A DNA stretch of 38,609 bases from GWB1-37-8 sp964603935 (GCA_964603935.1 CAZRWL010000010.1:1-38609); one strand, 5' to 3'. Counted from the first letter of the stretch, positions 21,023 through 27,845 are shown. A program made the numbers and translations. Notes: generated by a model not told the origin, from the letters alone.

Positions 21023-22465
21023 ATGGAATTCGTTGTTGATTTGCACCTTCACTCTAAATACTCCCGGGCGGTGTCGCAAGCTATGGTTTTGCCGGAAATG
21101 GCGAAATGGGGAGCAAAAAAGGGAATTAATTTGCTAACAACCGGCGACTGGACCCATCCTTTGTGGTTAAGAAGTATAAAAGGAGAGTTGATTGAGGCGG
21201 GGGAAGGGGTTTATAAAGTCAAAACTCCCTCCTTCGCCAAGGCTTCGGCGGGCAGGCAAAATTCAAAAATTGAGGACGTTAGATTTATATTGACAACGGA
21301 GATTGCGAGTATTTATAAGCAGAATGATAAATTAAGGCGGATTCACAATTTGGTTTTTGCCCCAAGCATTGAAACAGCTGGGAAAATCAACAAAGCGCTT
21401 CTTGGCAGAGGGTGCAATTTGTCATCAGACGGACGCCCGATTATCGGACTTTCTTCAAAAAACCTTTTAGATTTGCTTTTAAATATAGATAAAAAGATTA
21501 TTCTTATTCCATGTCATGTTTGGACGCCTCATTTTGGGCTTTATGGGTCAGCCAGCGGGTTTGATTCGATCAAAGAAAGTTTCGGAGAATTAAGCAATTA
21601 TATTTATGGCATAGAAACGGGAATTTCATCTGATCCCTGGATGAATTGGCAGATTCCCGAGCTTAACAACCGCTCCATTTTGTCTTTTTCCGACGCGCAT
21701 TCACTGCCCAAAATGGGAAGGGAAGCAACGGTGTTTAGTATTGAAAAGAATTTAGACACATTAAGTTATACAGATATTGGTAAGGCAATTGTTTCCCAAG
21801 CGAAGATGGAAGATGGAAAATGGAAGATGGAAAACTCTGCGCGGATTGCCTATACGATTGAGTTTTATCCTGAAGAGGGAAAATATCATTATACGGGGCA
21901 CAGAAATTGCAAAGTGGTTAAAAACCCGCAGGAAATTGCCAAAGACGGCAATATTTGTCCTGTTTGCAGCAGGCGTTTAACAGAGGGCGTAATGTATCGC
22001 GTGCAACAATTAGCCGGTAGTTCCCCACTTCGTCCCGCTCAGCGGGACTTCGCGGGGCAAGCAAAATTCAAAATTCAAAGTTCAAAGTTGAATGAGAATG
22101 GCGTGAATTGGATCGATGATCCGGAAGGAATTCATCCGCCTTTTGTAAAATTAGTTCCTTTGAATGAAATTATTGCGGAAAGTATTGGTTCTCCTGTTAC
22201 GGGTGAAAAAGTCAAAATCAAATTTGATGAGATGTGCTTGGAATTCGGTTCGGAAATTCAGACTTTAGTCAGGACTCCGCTTGAAGATATTGAGAGAAAA
22301 TTCGGTGAAAAAATCGCAGAGGGAATTAAAAAAGTAAGAAGCGGAGATATTGCCGTTGACCCGGGATATGATGGGGAGTATGGGAAAGTGAAAATTTGGA
22401 GCGAAAATAATAACATTATGGAAGAAAAACAAAAGACGCAGGACCAATTAGGATTAAGATTTTAG
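21023..22465 (+). CDS. Endonuclease Q (PHP-domain deaminated-base endonuclease)
   Basis: EndoQ cuts 5' of deaminated bases such as uracil and hypoxanthine. The PHP metal site is read from VDLHLHSKYS, TTGDWTHP, TTEIASIY, IPCHVWTPHFG, YGIETG and FSDAHSLPKMGRE. A zinc-finger domain (HRNCKVV...CPVCSRRL) and a helix-hairpin-like C-domain follow, as in the family. The C-terminal KTQDQLGLRF resembles a clamp-binding QLxLxF peptide; archaeal EndoQ works with the sliding clamp. The gene carries three separate inserted repeats: near 21231 (SFAKASAGRQ), 21802 (KMEDGKWKMEN) and 22023-22090 (SPLRPAQRDFAGQAKFKIQSS). About 60 of its 480 residues come from these. Confidence 0.88.
   Translation: MEFVVDLHLHSKYSRAVSQAMVLPEMAKWGAKKGINLLTTGDWTHPLWLRSIKGELIEAGEGVYKVKTPSFAKASAGRQNSKIEDVRFILTTEIASIYKQNDKLRRIHNLVFAPSIETAGKINKALLGRGCNLSSDGRPIIGLSSKNLLDLLLNIDKKIILIPCHVWTPHFGLYGSASGFDSIKESFGELSNYIYGIETGISSDPWMNWQIPELNNRSILSFSDAHSLPKMGREATVFSIEKNLDTLSYTDIGKAIVSQAKMEDGKWKMENSARIAYTIEFYPEEGKYHYTGHRNCKVVKNPQEIAKDGNICPVCSRRLTEGVMYRVQQLAGSSPLRPAQRDFAGQAKFKIQSSKLNENGVNWIDDPEGIHPPFVKLVPLNEIIAESIGSPVTGEKVKIKFDEMCLEFGSEIQTLVRTPLEDIERKFGEKIAEGIKKVRSGDIAVDPGYDGEYGKVKIWSENNNIMEEKQKTQDQLGLRF
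21231..21250 (+). repeat. FAKASAG-coding element in EndoQ
   Basis: CCTTCGCCAAGGCTTCGGCG reads SFAKASAG in frame; the ligase copy (16291-16312) reads TFAKATAG in the same frame. CGCC and GGCG can pair across the element. It replaces a short loop between KVKTP and EDVRFILTTE. Confidence 0.75.
21802..21834 (+). repeat. Purine-rich GAAGATGGAAAATG repeat in EndoQ
   Basis: Successive GAAGATGGAA and AAATGGAAGATGGAA units code KMEDGKWKMEN. Similar strings (AAAATGGAGAATAGA, TTTGAAGATGGAAAATAGA) form the left half of the inserted element in the glycosyltransferase gene, so this may be a half element. It precedes the zinc-finger domain. Confidence 0.65.
22023..22090 (+). repeat. Composite insertion in EndoQ: GTCCCGCT palindrome plus heptamer run
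   Basis: CCCC...GGGG ends enclose ACTTCG, the core GTCCCGCT (22032-22039) / AGCGGGAC (22041-22048) and CTTCGC. Immediately after it comes a seven-base run (AAAATTC units, about 22062-22090) coding KFKIQSSK. The core matches the one in mutM. The pair lies between the zinc finger and VNWIDDPEG. Confidence 0.75.
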
Positions 22466-22479
22466 TTTTTATTTTTTTT

Positions 22480-23100
22480 ATGTTTAGAGATAGGCAGGAG
22501 GCGGGAAGACTGTTGGCTTCGAAACTTAAGGATTATAAAAATAAAAAAGATGTTGTTATTTTGGGCATAGCAAGAGGAGGAGTGGTTGTTGCTAAAAAAA
22601 TTTCTGATAAATTGAATTTGCCTTTGGGAATAGTAGTTATTAAAAAAGTAGGAGCGCCGAGAAATCCGGAGCTGGCAATTGGCGCCGTAGGCCCGAAAAA
22701 TACGGTTTATTGGCGCAAAAATTTGTTGGAGGAATTTAGAATAAGTAAAGATGAACTTTTGGAATTGAAATTTCAAAAACAAACAGAACAGAGGGAGCAG
22801 GAAGAAAAATTGCAGGGCAACAAACCGTCTATCGAATTAAAAGATAAGGATGTTATAGTAATTGATGATGGGGCTGCGACCGGCGCGGACGCGCTTTGCG
22901 CTTATCTTCTCTTGAAAAAAGAAGCCCGAAAGATCATTTTGGCAGTACCTGTAATTTCTAAAGATGCATTTAATAATGTTAATAATTACTTTGATATAGT
23001 CATTGCGTTGAAAATAGAGAGTAATTTTCATTCTGTTAGTCAATTCTATCTTGATTTTCCGCAGGTGGAAAACGAAGATGTGTTAAGAATAATTAGCTAG
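22480..23100 (+). CDS. Phosphoribosyltransferase family protein
   Basis: 206 residues of the type I phosphoribosyltransferase fold. The PRPP-binding loop is DVIVIDDGAATGADALC; the N-terminal part has DVVILGIARGGVVVAKKI and IVVIKKVGAPRNPELAIGAVG, found in the family once annotated as predicted phosphoribosyltransferases. A charged helical stretch (FQKQTEQREQEEKLQG) lies between. The substrate is unknown. ATG 22480 follows a T-rich stretch 14 bases after the EndoQ stop. Confidence 0.87.
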   Translation: MFRDRQEAGRLLASKLKDYKNKKDVVILGIARGGVVVAKKISDKLNLPLGIVVIKKVGAPRNPELAIGAVGPKNTVYWRKNLLEEFRISKDELLELKFQKQTEQREQEEKLQGNKPSIELKDKDVIVIDDGAATGADALCAYLLLKKEARKIILAVPVISKDAFNNVNNYFDIVIALKIESNFHSVSQFYLDFPQVENEDVLRIIS

Positions 23101-23155
23101 CTTGCAAGTGATGGTAAAATCAATTATATTATAGTCTGATTGTTTTTTATTCTTT

Positions 23156-23773
23156 ATGAAACTCATTATTGGTTTGGGCAATCCGGGGAAGAAGTACGAT
23201 AAAACCCGCCACAATTTGGGTTTTACGATAGTTGAGCATTTCCTTAAAAATTTTCAAAATGCAAAAAACACTGTTTGGGAAAATTCTTCCAAGTTTAAAA
23301 GTGATATTACTCAAATTGAATGGCAGCCAAAACATGGCAGTTTGGAAAAGGTGATCTTAGCAAAACCCAAAACCTACATGAACAACTCCGGACTTGCAGT
23401 AAAGATTATCGCGGATTTTTACAAGATTTCAGCGGATGATGTTTGGGTGATACATGATGACATAGATTTGCCTTTAGGCGCTATGAAAATTAGATTTGGC
23501 GGATCAGCTGCGGGTCATCACGGGGTCGAGTCTGTTATTGAGAATATTAAAACCGATAAATTTTGGAGATTTCGCTTAGGAATCGGAGAAGCGAATTCAA
23601 GATTCAAAATTCAAAATTCAAAATTAAGAAATGTTGAGGATTATGTGTTGGGAGATTTTACCGGACAGGAAAAAGGGAAAGTAAAAAATCTTATCAAAAG
23701 GGGAGTAAAAGCGATTGAGACTGCTTTGGAAGAGGATTTGGAATCCGCAATGAACAGGTTTAATACGAAGTAG
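23156..23773 (+). CDS. pth: Peptidyl-tRNA hydrolase
   Basis: Releases tRNA from prematurely dropped peptidyl-tRNA. All signature parts are present: MKLIIGLGNPGKKYDKTRHNLGF with the catalytic His, LAKPKTYMNNSG, VIHDDIDLPLG with the catalytic Asp, and GGSAAGHHGVESV. The 205-residue length is normal except for FKIQNSKLRN (about residues 147-156), coded by a seven-base repeat before VEDYVLGDF. A TATTAT lies about 25 bases upstream as a possible -10. Confidence 0.95.
   Translation: MKLIIGLGNPGKKYDKTRHNLGFTIVEHFLKNFQNAKNTVWENSSKFKSDITQIEWQPKHGSLEKVILAKPKTYMNNSGLAVKIIADFYKISADDVWVIHDDIDLPLGAMKIRFGGSAAGHHGVESVIENIKTDKFWRFRLGIGEANSRFKIQNSKLRNVEDYVLGDFTGQEKGKVKNLIKRGVKAIETALEEDLESAMNRFNTK
23593..23626 (+). 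repeat. Seven-base tandem repeat inside pth
   Basis: Units of ATTCAAA repeat three to four times (GATTCAA, AATTCAA, AATTCAA, AATTAAG). They code SRFKIQNSK between GIGEAN and VEDYVLGDF, where the family has a short loop. Confidence 0.8.
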
Positions 23774-23781
23774 CAACTTCC

Positions 23782-23850
23782 TGTCATCCTGAATTCCTGC
23801 CCGCCATCGGCTCTTGCCGAAGGCAAGTGCAGGCGGGTATTTCAGGATAG
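23782..23850. repeat. Intergenic inverted repeat, TGTCAT family, copy 3
   Basis: Starts TGTCATCCTGAA (23782-23793) and ends TTTCAGGATAG (23840-23850). Inside are CCTGCCCGCC ... GGCGGG and TTGCCGAAGGCAA, further complementary pairs. It directly follows the pth stop codon, as copies 1 and 2 follow nrdJ and pyrH. Confidence 0.7.
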
Positions 23851-23870
23851 AATTGCTCGGCAACCACTTG

Positions 23871-23980
23871 TTTCAGATGACGCTTAGCTGCAAAATTGTA
23901 CATTTAACATTAAACTCTGCTTCGCTAAGTAAAATTCGGCTACAATCAAAAACCAATGCCGAATTTTAGTTCATCTGAAA
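23871..23980 (+). ncRNA. Candidate structured RNA with a three-way junction
   Basis: The gene-free stretch 23774-24071 is the longest in the window apart from the riboswitch. A closing stem TTTCAGATGA (23871-23880) / TCATCTGAAA (23971-23980) is perfect over ten pairs. It encloses two hairpins: GCTTAGC (23882-23888) with GCTAAGT (23923-23929) and AAAATTCGGC (23931-23940) with GCCGAATTTT (23958-23967). About 30 bases downstream comes a terminator-like hairpin with a T-rich run. It could be a small RNA, an unrecognised regulatory leader, or a large palindromic element. No family is recognised. Confidence 0.4.
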
Positions 23981-24010
23981 AAGGGATTGCCTCGCCCGTT
24001 TACGATCTTT

Positions 24011-24041
24011 GCCAGGTACCGTCTGGCACCTGGCTTTGTTT
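24011..24041 (+). terminator. Terminator-like hairpin GCCAGGT / ACCTGGC
   Basis: GCCAGGT (24011-24017) pairs with ACCTGGC (24028-24034), followed by TTTGTTT. The loop contains CCGTCTGGC. It might end transcription through the structured region or be another short palindromic element. Confidence 0.5.
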
Positions 24042-24071
24042 CAGCGCTCGCATATGGTAGACTTTAATGAA

Positions 24072-24353
24072 ATGCAGGCCATTAAGTCTATTCTCAAGAA
24101 CTTCAAACCTATTGAAGATAAATATATTTCCCGTGAATTCCAGTCTTTCGGAATTTATTTATCGGAAGAGCTTGAGGATTACAAACACAGGGGACTTTAT
24201 ATAAGATTGGCAAAAACAGTTCACCGTTCAATTCTGGAAAAAGCTCTTTCTTTTGTCTCGGACAGCAATGCCAAAAACAAAGGAGCTCTCTTTATGTGGA
24301 AACTAAAGCAGCTTAAAGAAAATTCGAAATCCAAAGCACCAAATCCGAAATAA
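24072..24353 (+). CDS. Small hypothetical protein
   Basis: 93 residues, helical, with IYLSEELEDYKHRGLYIRLAKTVHRSILEKALSF and a lysine- and serine-rich tail. ATG 24072 is chosen because TATGGTAGACT puts a -10 (24058-24063) eight bases before it; ATG 24054 overlaps that box. No family recognised. The 3' end and the gap after it contain degenerate AAATCCAAA-like repeats. Confidence 0.65.
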   Translation: MQAIKSILKNFKPIEDKYISREFQSFGIYLSEELEDYKHRGLYIRLAKTVHRSILEKALSFVSDSNAKNKGALFMWKLKQLKENSKSKAPNPK

Positions 24354-24376
24354 ATTTAAATGACCAAAATTCAAAT

Positions 24377-24898
24377 ATGAAAAATAAGGCATATGCGGGT
24401 GGAATATTTTTTTTGTCTATTGCATTGTCAATAGTTTTTTTCGCATACAGAGATTTTTTCAAAGAAACTTCATCTCTGGGTCTTTTTGGCTTGTTTCTGG
24501 TTAATTTTGTCTCAAGCGCCACATTTTTTGTTCCGGCTCCTGCATTTTTAACAGTTATTGCGGGAGGAGACTTATATGCCCCTATTCTTGTAGCTGTAAT
24601 TGCTTCTTTGGGCGCAGGATTGGGAGATATGCTTGGGTTTGTATTCGGATACTCGGGCAGAAAGTTGGTAAAGGAGAAGGTGGAAAAGAATTCAAAGATA
24701 AAATTTTTGGATAAACATTTCCGCAGGCACGGGGTCTTAATCGTTTTTGCAATGTCTGTTATTCCCAATCCGTTTTTTGATGCGGTTGGTATTTTGGCCG
24801 GAGCTGTAAATTATCCGCCGCTTAAATTTTTTGCAGTTATGCTTGCCGGCCGCTTTCTGCGGTATTGGCTGCTTGCAAGCTTGGGAGCGAGAATTTAA
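24377..24898 (+). CDS. DedA/VTT-domain-like membrane protein
   Basis: 173 residues with about five membrane segments. FFVPAPAFLTVIAGGDLYAPILVAVIASLGAGLGDMLGFVFGYSGRK resembles the SNARE-associated (VTT/DedA) fold, as do the GR..R-type motif in FAVMLAGRFLRYWLLA and PNPFFDAVGILAGA. Such proteins are thought to move lipids across the inner membrane. Slightly shorter than typical DedA proteins. The next gene starts nine bases after its stop. Confidence 0.8.
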   Translation: MKNKAYAGGIFFLSIALSIVFFAYRDFFKETSSLGLFGLFLVNFVSSATFFVPAPAFLTVIAGGDLYAPILVAVIASLGAGLGDMLGFVFGYSGRKLVKEKVEKNSKIKFLDKHFRRHGVLIVFAMSVIPNPFFDAVGILAGAVNYPPLKFFAVMLAGRFLRYWLLASLGARI

Positions 24899-24906
24899 TT
24901 CTTCTT

Positions 24907-25182
24907 ATGAAACAAGCTCGTGTTTTCATTTCGGGTTTTGTGCAGGGGGTTGGCTTTAGACAGTTTGTTAAAAGACAAGCTCTTAAAATTGGTTTAACCG
25001 GCTGGGTGAAAAATCTTCCCGACAATCGGGTAGAGGCAATTTTCTGCGGGTCAAAAGAAAAAATTGAAAAGATGATTGCAATTTGCGAAAAAGGTCCATT
25101 TTTATCGGAAGTAAAAGATGTAAATGTAGTTTGGGAAGAAGATTCGGAAGAAACCTACGAAACATTCGACATAGTCACTTAG
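24907..25182 (+). CDS. acyP: Acylphosphatase
   Basis: Hydrolyses acyl phosphates. 91 residues with the two catalytic signatures: GFVQGVGFRQFVKRQA (arginine binds phosphate) and GWVKNLPDNRVEAIFCG (asparagine orients water). ATG 24907 starts the protein with the first strand KQARVFISG; the open frame before it overlaps the membrane protein gene. Confidence 0.93.
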   Translation: MKQARVFISGFVQGVGFRQFVKRQALKIGLTGWVKNLPDNRVEAIFCGSKEKIEKMIAICEKGPFLSEVKDVNVVWEEDSEETYETFDIVT

Positions 25183-25229
25183 CTTCCCAGAGAAGAACTT
25201 AGAAATTGAGATATGGTATAATATTAAGC

Positions 25230-25520
25230 ATGAAAAATGTTTCCATTAAGTTCGCATTGCCAGTTTCTATATTAAAAGAGGGTAATAGTTTTATTGCTTA
25301 TACTCCTGCTTTGGATTTATCAACATTTGGTGATACTTTTGAAGATGCACGAAAGAACTTTGATGAAGCGGTAAATATCTTCTTTGAAGAACTTGTGGAA
25401 ATGGGAACTATTGATGAAGTTCTTGCTGGGCTTGGTTGGCAAAAACAAAACAATACCTTTATGCCTCCCGTTGTAATAGCTAATCAAACTGAAAGTTTTT
25501 CTATTCCGCTTGTAAATTAA
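25230..25520 (+). CDS. hicB: HicB-like antitoxin
   Basis: 96 residues. KFALPVSILKEGNSFIAYTPALDLSTFGDTFEDARKNFDEAVNIFFEEL is the HicB half-RNase-H-like fold. A DNA-binding C-terminal domain is short or missing (about 35 residues to the end). The start at 25230 is set by the extended -10 TATGGTATAAT (25217-25222) seven bases before it. The order here is antitoxin first. It should neutralise HicA, coded four bases downstream. Confidence 0.85.
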   Translation: MKNVSIKFALPVSILKEGNSFIAYTPALDLSTFGDTFEDARKNFDEAVNIFFEELVEMGTIDEVLAGLGWQKQNNTFMPPVVIANQTESFSIPLVN

Positions 25521-25523
25521 AAT

Positions 25524-25754
25524 ATGCCCGCATTAACGCCTGTTAAATGGAAAGAATTTGAAAGATTTCTTTTATTTATAGGTTGCATCTTCAAAAGACA
25601 GAGTGGCGGTCACAGGATTTATACGCGAGCAGGATTAAAAAGACCAATTGTAGTACCGGCTCATGGAACAATACCCATTTTTGTTTTGCGTAATAATTTA
25701 CGGCTACTAGGCATTACATCGGAGCAATACTTCGAAATCTTAAAGAAAATGTAG
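25524..25754 (+). CDS. hicA: HicA-like mRNA interferase toxin
   Basis: 76 residues of the YcfA/HicA double-stranded RNA-binding-like fold. The active-site histidine is in RQSGGHRIYTR; KRPIVVPAHGTIPIFVLRNNLRLLGI is the typical C-terminal part. These toxins cut mRNA and are held in check by HicB. No stop or frameshift interrupts it, so it appears intact. Confidence 0.88.
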   Translation: MPALTPVKWKEFERFLLFIGCIFKRQSGGHRIYTRAGLKRPIVVPAHGTIPIFVLRNNLRLLGITSEQYFEILKKM

Positions 25755-25879
25755 TCAAATTGAGGCTAGTTCTGGGGTGGAGATAAGAAATTATTTTAGC
25801 GTAACTTCTAAGCTATATCCTTTTTCAATTAGGCAAAATCTTTATTTCAGTCCATTTATTGATTAGGTAAGACTCATAC

Positions 25880-25908
25880 TTGCAAGTTACTTGCAATTGT
25901 GATATAAT
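25880..25908 (+). promoter_or_regulatory. Promoter with Fur-family operator
   Basis: TTGCAAGT-T-ACTTGCAA (25880-25896) is a perfect 8-1-8 inverted repeat. Its left arm supplies a -35-like TTGCAA exactly 17 bases before TATAAT (25903-25908). The ATG follows six bases later. Binding of a Fur-family dimer would block polymerase, so the regulator coded next probably represses its own operon. Confidence 0.75.
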
Positions 25909-25914
25909 ATAAAT

Positions 25915-26340
25915 ATGAAGGTTGACTCCCATAATTGTGCGGATGAGTTAAGAGGTTACGATCTTAAGGTTACGCCAAGGCGTATGGCAATGATTAAGCT
26001 TCTTGAAGATTCAGATAAACCCCTTGACCTTTTTGACATAACAAAACACCTTTCAAAAAAGGGCATAACCATCGATCCCGCTACGGCATTTCGCATAATT
26101 AGCCTTTTTGCAGAAAAGGGTATTGCCAAAAAATTACAGTTTTTAGAAAGAAAATTTAGATATGAATTATTTTCAAAAAGTGACCACCATCATTTGATTT
26201 GCAGGGGATGCGATAGCGTTCGGGATATAGAGGATAGATTTATGACTGATTGGGAAAAAGAAATAACGAGTAAAGAAGGATTTTTGGTAACTAACCATAA
26301 TTTGGAGTTTTTTGGCCTTTGTGAACTATGTCAACATTAG
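25915..26340 (+). CDS. Fur-family metal-responsive regulator (Zur-like by context)
   Basis: 141 residues. Winged helix KVTPRRMAMIKLLEDSDKPLDLFDITKHLSKKGITIDPATAFRIISLF, then the dimerisation domain with SKSDHHHLICRGCDSVRDIED and HNLEFFGLCELCQH, giving two CxxC pairs for structural zinc and the histidine cluster for sensing metal. It overlaps the ZIP transporter gene by 13 bases, so zinc (or another divalent metal) is the likely signal; manganese or iron cannot be excluded. Leaderless start. Confidence 0.9.
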   Translation: MKVDSHNCADELRGYDLKVTPRRMAMIKLLEDSDKPLDLFDITKHLSKKGITIDPATAFRIISLFAEKGIAKKLQFLERKFRYELFSKSDHHHLICRGCDSVRDIEDRFMTDWEKEITSKEGFLVTNHNLEFFGLCELCQH

Positions 26341-27089
26341 GATACATTCTATTATTTACCTTCATAGGCAGTATAGGCGCTCTCATCGGAGGGCTGATTC
26401 TGTTGGCTTATGAGAAGATTGCCTTGAAAATTTCTCATTTCCTTGCTTCATTTGCCGCGGGCGTACTGCTGGGAGCTGCTTTTTTTGATCTCTTACCCGA
26501 AGCCCTTGGCGAAGGAGAAGAACAAGGAATAGATGTTTTTTTCTGGGCTTTATTTGGTATTATTCTGTTTTTTGTTTTAGAAAGACTTATTCATTGGTTT
26601 CATCATCACGAGGAACATCACGAGCATGAAAAAGAATCAAAAACAACTCTACCTTTAATTATTATTGGCGATACCGTTCATAATTTTATAGACGGTGTAG
26701 TAATAGCGGCTACATTTATGATTAGCATACCGCTTGGAATTGTTACTGCGTTTGCTGTTTTTGCCCATGAGGTCCCTCAAGAAATTGGAGATTTTGGACT
26801 CATGCTGCATAAAGGACTTAAAAGAAAAAGGATCATTTGGGTAAATATAATTAGCGCCGGATTTGCATTTGGCGGAGCAGGCATTGCTTATTTGTCAGGA
26901 AATTTCTTGGCAAGTTATATACCTATATTTTTGGCGCTTACCGCAGGCTTTTTTATCTATATCGCTACTTCCGATTTGATTCCTGAGATTCATTACGAAA
27001 AGCGTAAGGGGTTTGCCGCTATCGAGTCTTTGTTATTAGTTTTGGGAGTAGTTCTCGTTTGGCTTTCTACCCATTTTCTACCCGAATAG
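26328..27089 (+). CDS. ZIP family metal transporter
   Basis: 253 residues, seven to eight membrane segments. The metal path is seen as HNFIDGVVIAATF (HN, with D) and HEVPQEIGDF (HExPxE), and a histidine-rich loop HWFHHHEEHHEHEKES lies between segments 3 and 4, the usual cytoplasmic variable loop. It imports Zn or similar divalent metal. The start inside the regulator gene gives coupled translation. The stop codon touches the stop codon of the opposite-strand gene with no base between (TAGCTA). Confidence 0.92.
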   Translation: MSTLGYILLFTFIGSIGALIGGLILLAYEKIALKISHFLASFAAGVLLGAAFFDLLPEALGEGEEQGIDVFFWALFGIILFFVLERLIHWFHHHEEHHEHEKESKTTLPLIIIGDTVHNFIDGVVIAATFMISIPLGIVTAFAVFAHEVPQEIGDFGLMLHKGLKRKRIIWVNIISAGFAFGGAGIAYLSGNFLASYIPIFLALTAGFFIYIATSDLIPEIHYEKRKGFAAIESLLLVLGVVLVWLSTHFLPE

Positions 27090-27809
27090 CTATCCTTGTT
27101 CCTGAAGTATCTTATCGTGCATTTCCCAGAACTTGTTTTGTTCATTAGCGCACTCCGAAGCTTGAGCAAAAGGTTTTGCTAATGGATGGAAATCCAGCGG
27201 GAAGTGTCTGTAATAATAAATTACCTTCCCTGTATCTATATAATTTTTCTTGATTTGAGGGAAAGTATCGGTAAAATAGCGTCTGCAGAAAGGACATTCA
27301 AAATCAGCAAATTCAACTATTGCTACTTTAGCATTTTTTTCTCCCAAAGATGGTAAACGGCCATTGTCAATTGGTACTTTTGCGGATGCAACAGGAGAGG
27401 TTCCTGAAAGTTCTTGGTCAATTATGGTCTTAAATGCTTCAAATGGCTGCGCGCCAACCAACAAAATGCCGTTTATAAAAAAAGCCGGAGTACCGTTAAC
27501 GCCTTTCGCAGCTCCATCAGCTTGATCTTTAGCAATAACATCCAGATACTTTTCCTTATCAAAACAATTGTTGAATTGACCCGTATTCAAGCCTAAATCT
27601 TTAGCCCATTGCTTGATGTTGTCATTCGTAATAGCTTGCGGCTGGGGATTTGCTGTTGCGCCTTTTACCTCTAGGCTAGGATCGGATACTTCGCCTTTCT
27701 TGATTGAGGAAACCTGATTAGTCAACGACCCTAAGAAAAATGAGGCGATTACGAGAGCGATTATCAAAATTCTATTGGTAGATTTAAGCTTGTCAACTTC
27801 AGAACTCAT
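27090..27809 (-). CDS. Membrane-anchored DsbA-like thiol oxidoreductase, circularly permuted
   Basis: 239 residues. An N-terminal anchor (NRILIIALVIASFFLGSL, residues about 12-30) and a linker lead to ITNDNIKQWAKDLGLN and GVNGTPAFFINGILLVGAQPFEAFKTIIDQEL, which in DsbA-like (thioredoxin_4) proteins form the C-terminal part with the cis-Pro GTP. After a linker comes PSLGEKNAKVAIVEFADFECPFCRRYF with the CxxC active site and FPLDFHPLAKPFAQASECANEQNKFWEMHDKILQEQG, normally the N-terminal part. So the two halves are in swapped order. All key residues are present, so the fold could still close. It should oxidise thiols outside the membrane. ATG 27809 is preferred to the TTG at 27845, which is the -35 box. 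Confidence 0.88.
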   Translation of the reverse strand: MSSEVDKLKSTNRILIIALVIASFFLGSLTNQVSSIKKGEVSDPSLEVKGATANPQPQAITNDNIKQWAKDLGLNTGQFNNCFDKEKYLDVIAKDQADGAAKGVNGTPAFFINGILLVGAQPFEAFKTIIDQELSGTSPVASAKVPIDNGRLPSLGEKNAKVAIVEFADFECPFCRRYFTDTFPQIKKNYIDTGKVIYYYRHFPLDFHPLAKPFAQASECANEQNKFWEMHDKILQEQG

Positions 27810-27815
27810 TGACTC

Positions 27816-27845
27816 ATTGTACAGACTTCCGAAAACACTTGTCAA
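27816..27845 (-). promoter_or_regulatory. Promoter TTGACA-18-TACAAT of the DsbA-like gene
   Basis: On the minus strand TTGACA (27845-27840), 18 bases, TACAAT (27821-27816), six bases, ATG at 27809. It overlaps the stop codon of the small upstream gene. Confidence 0.75.
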
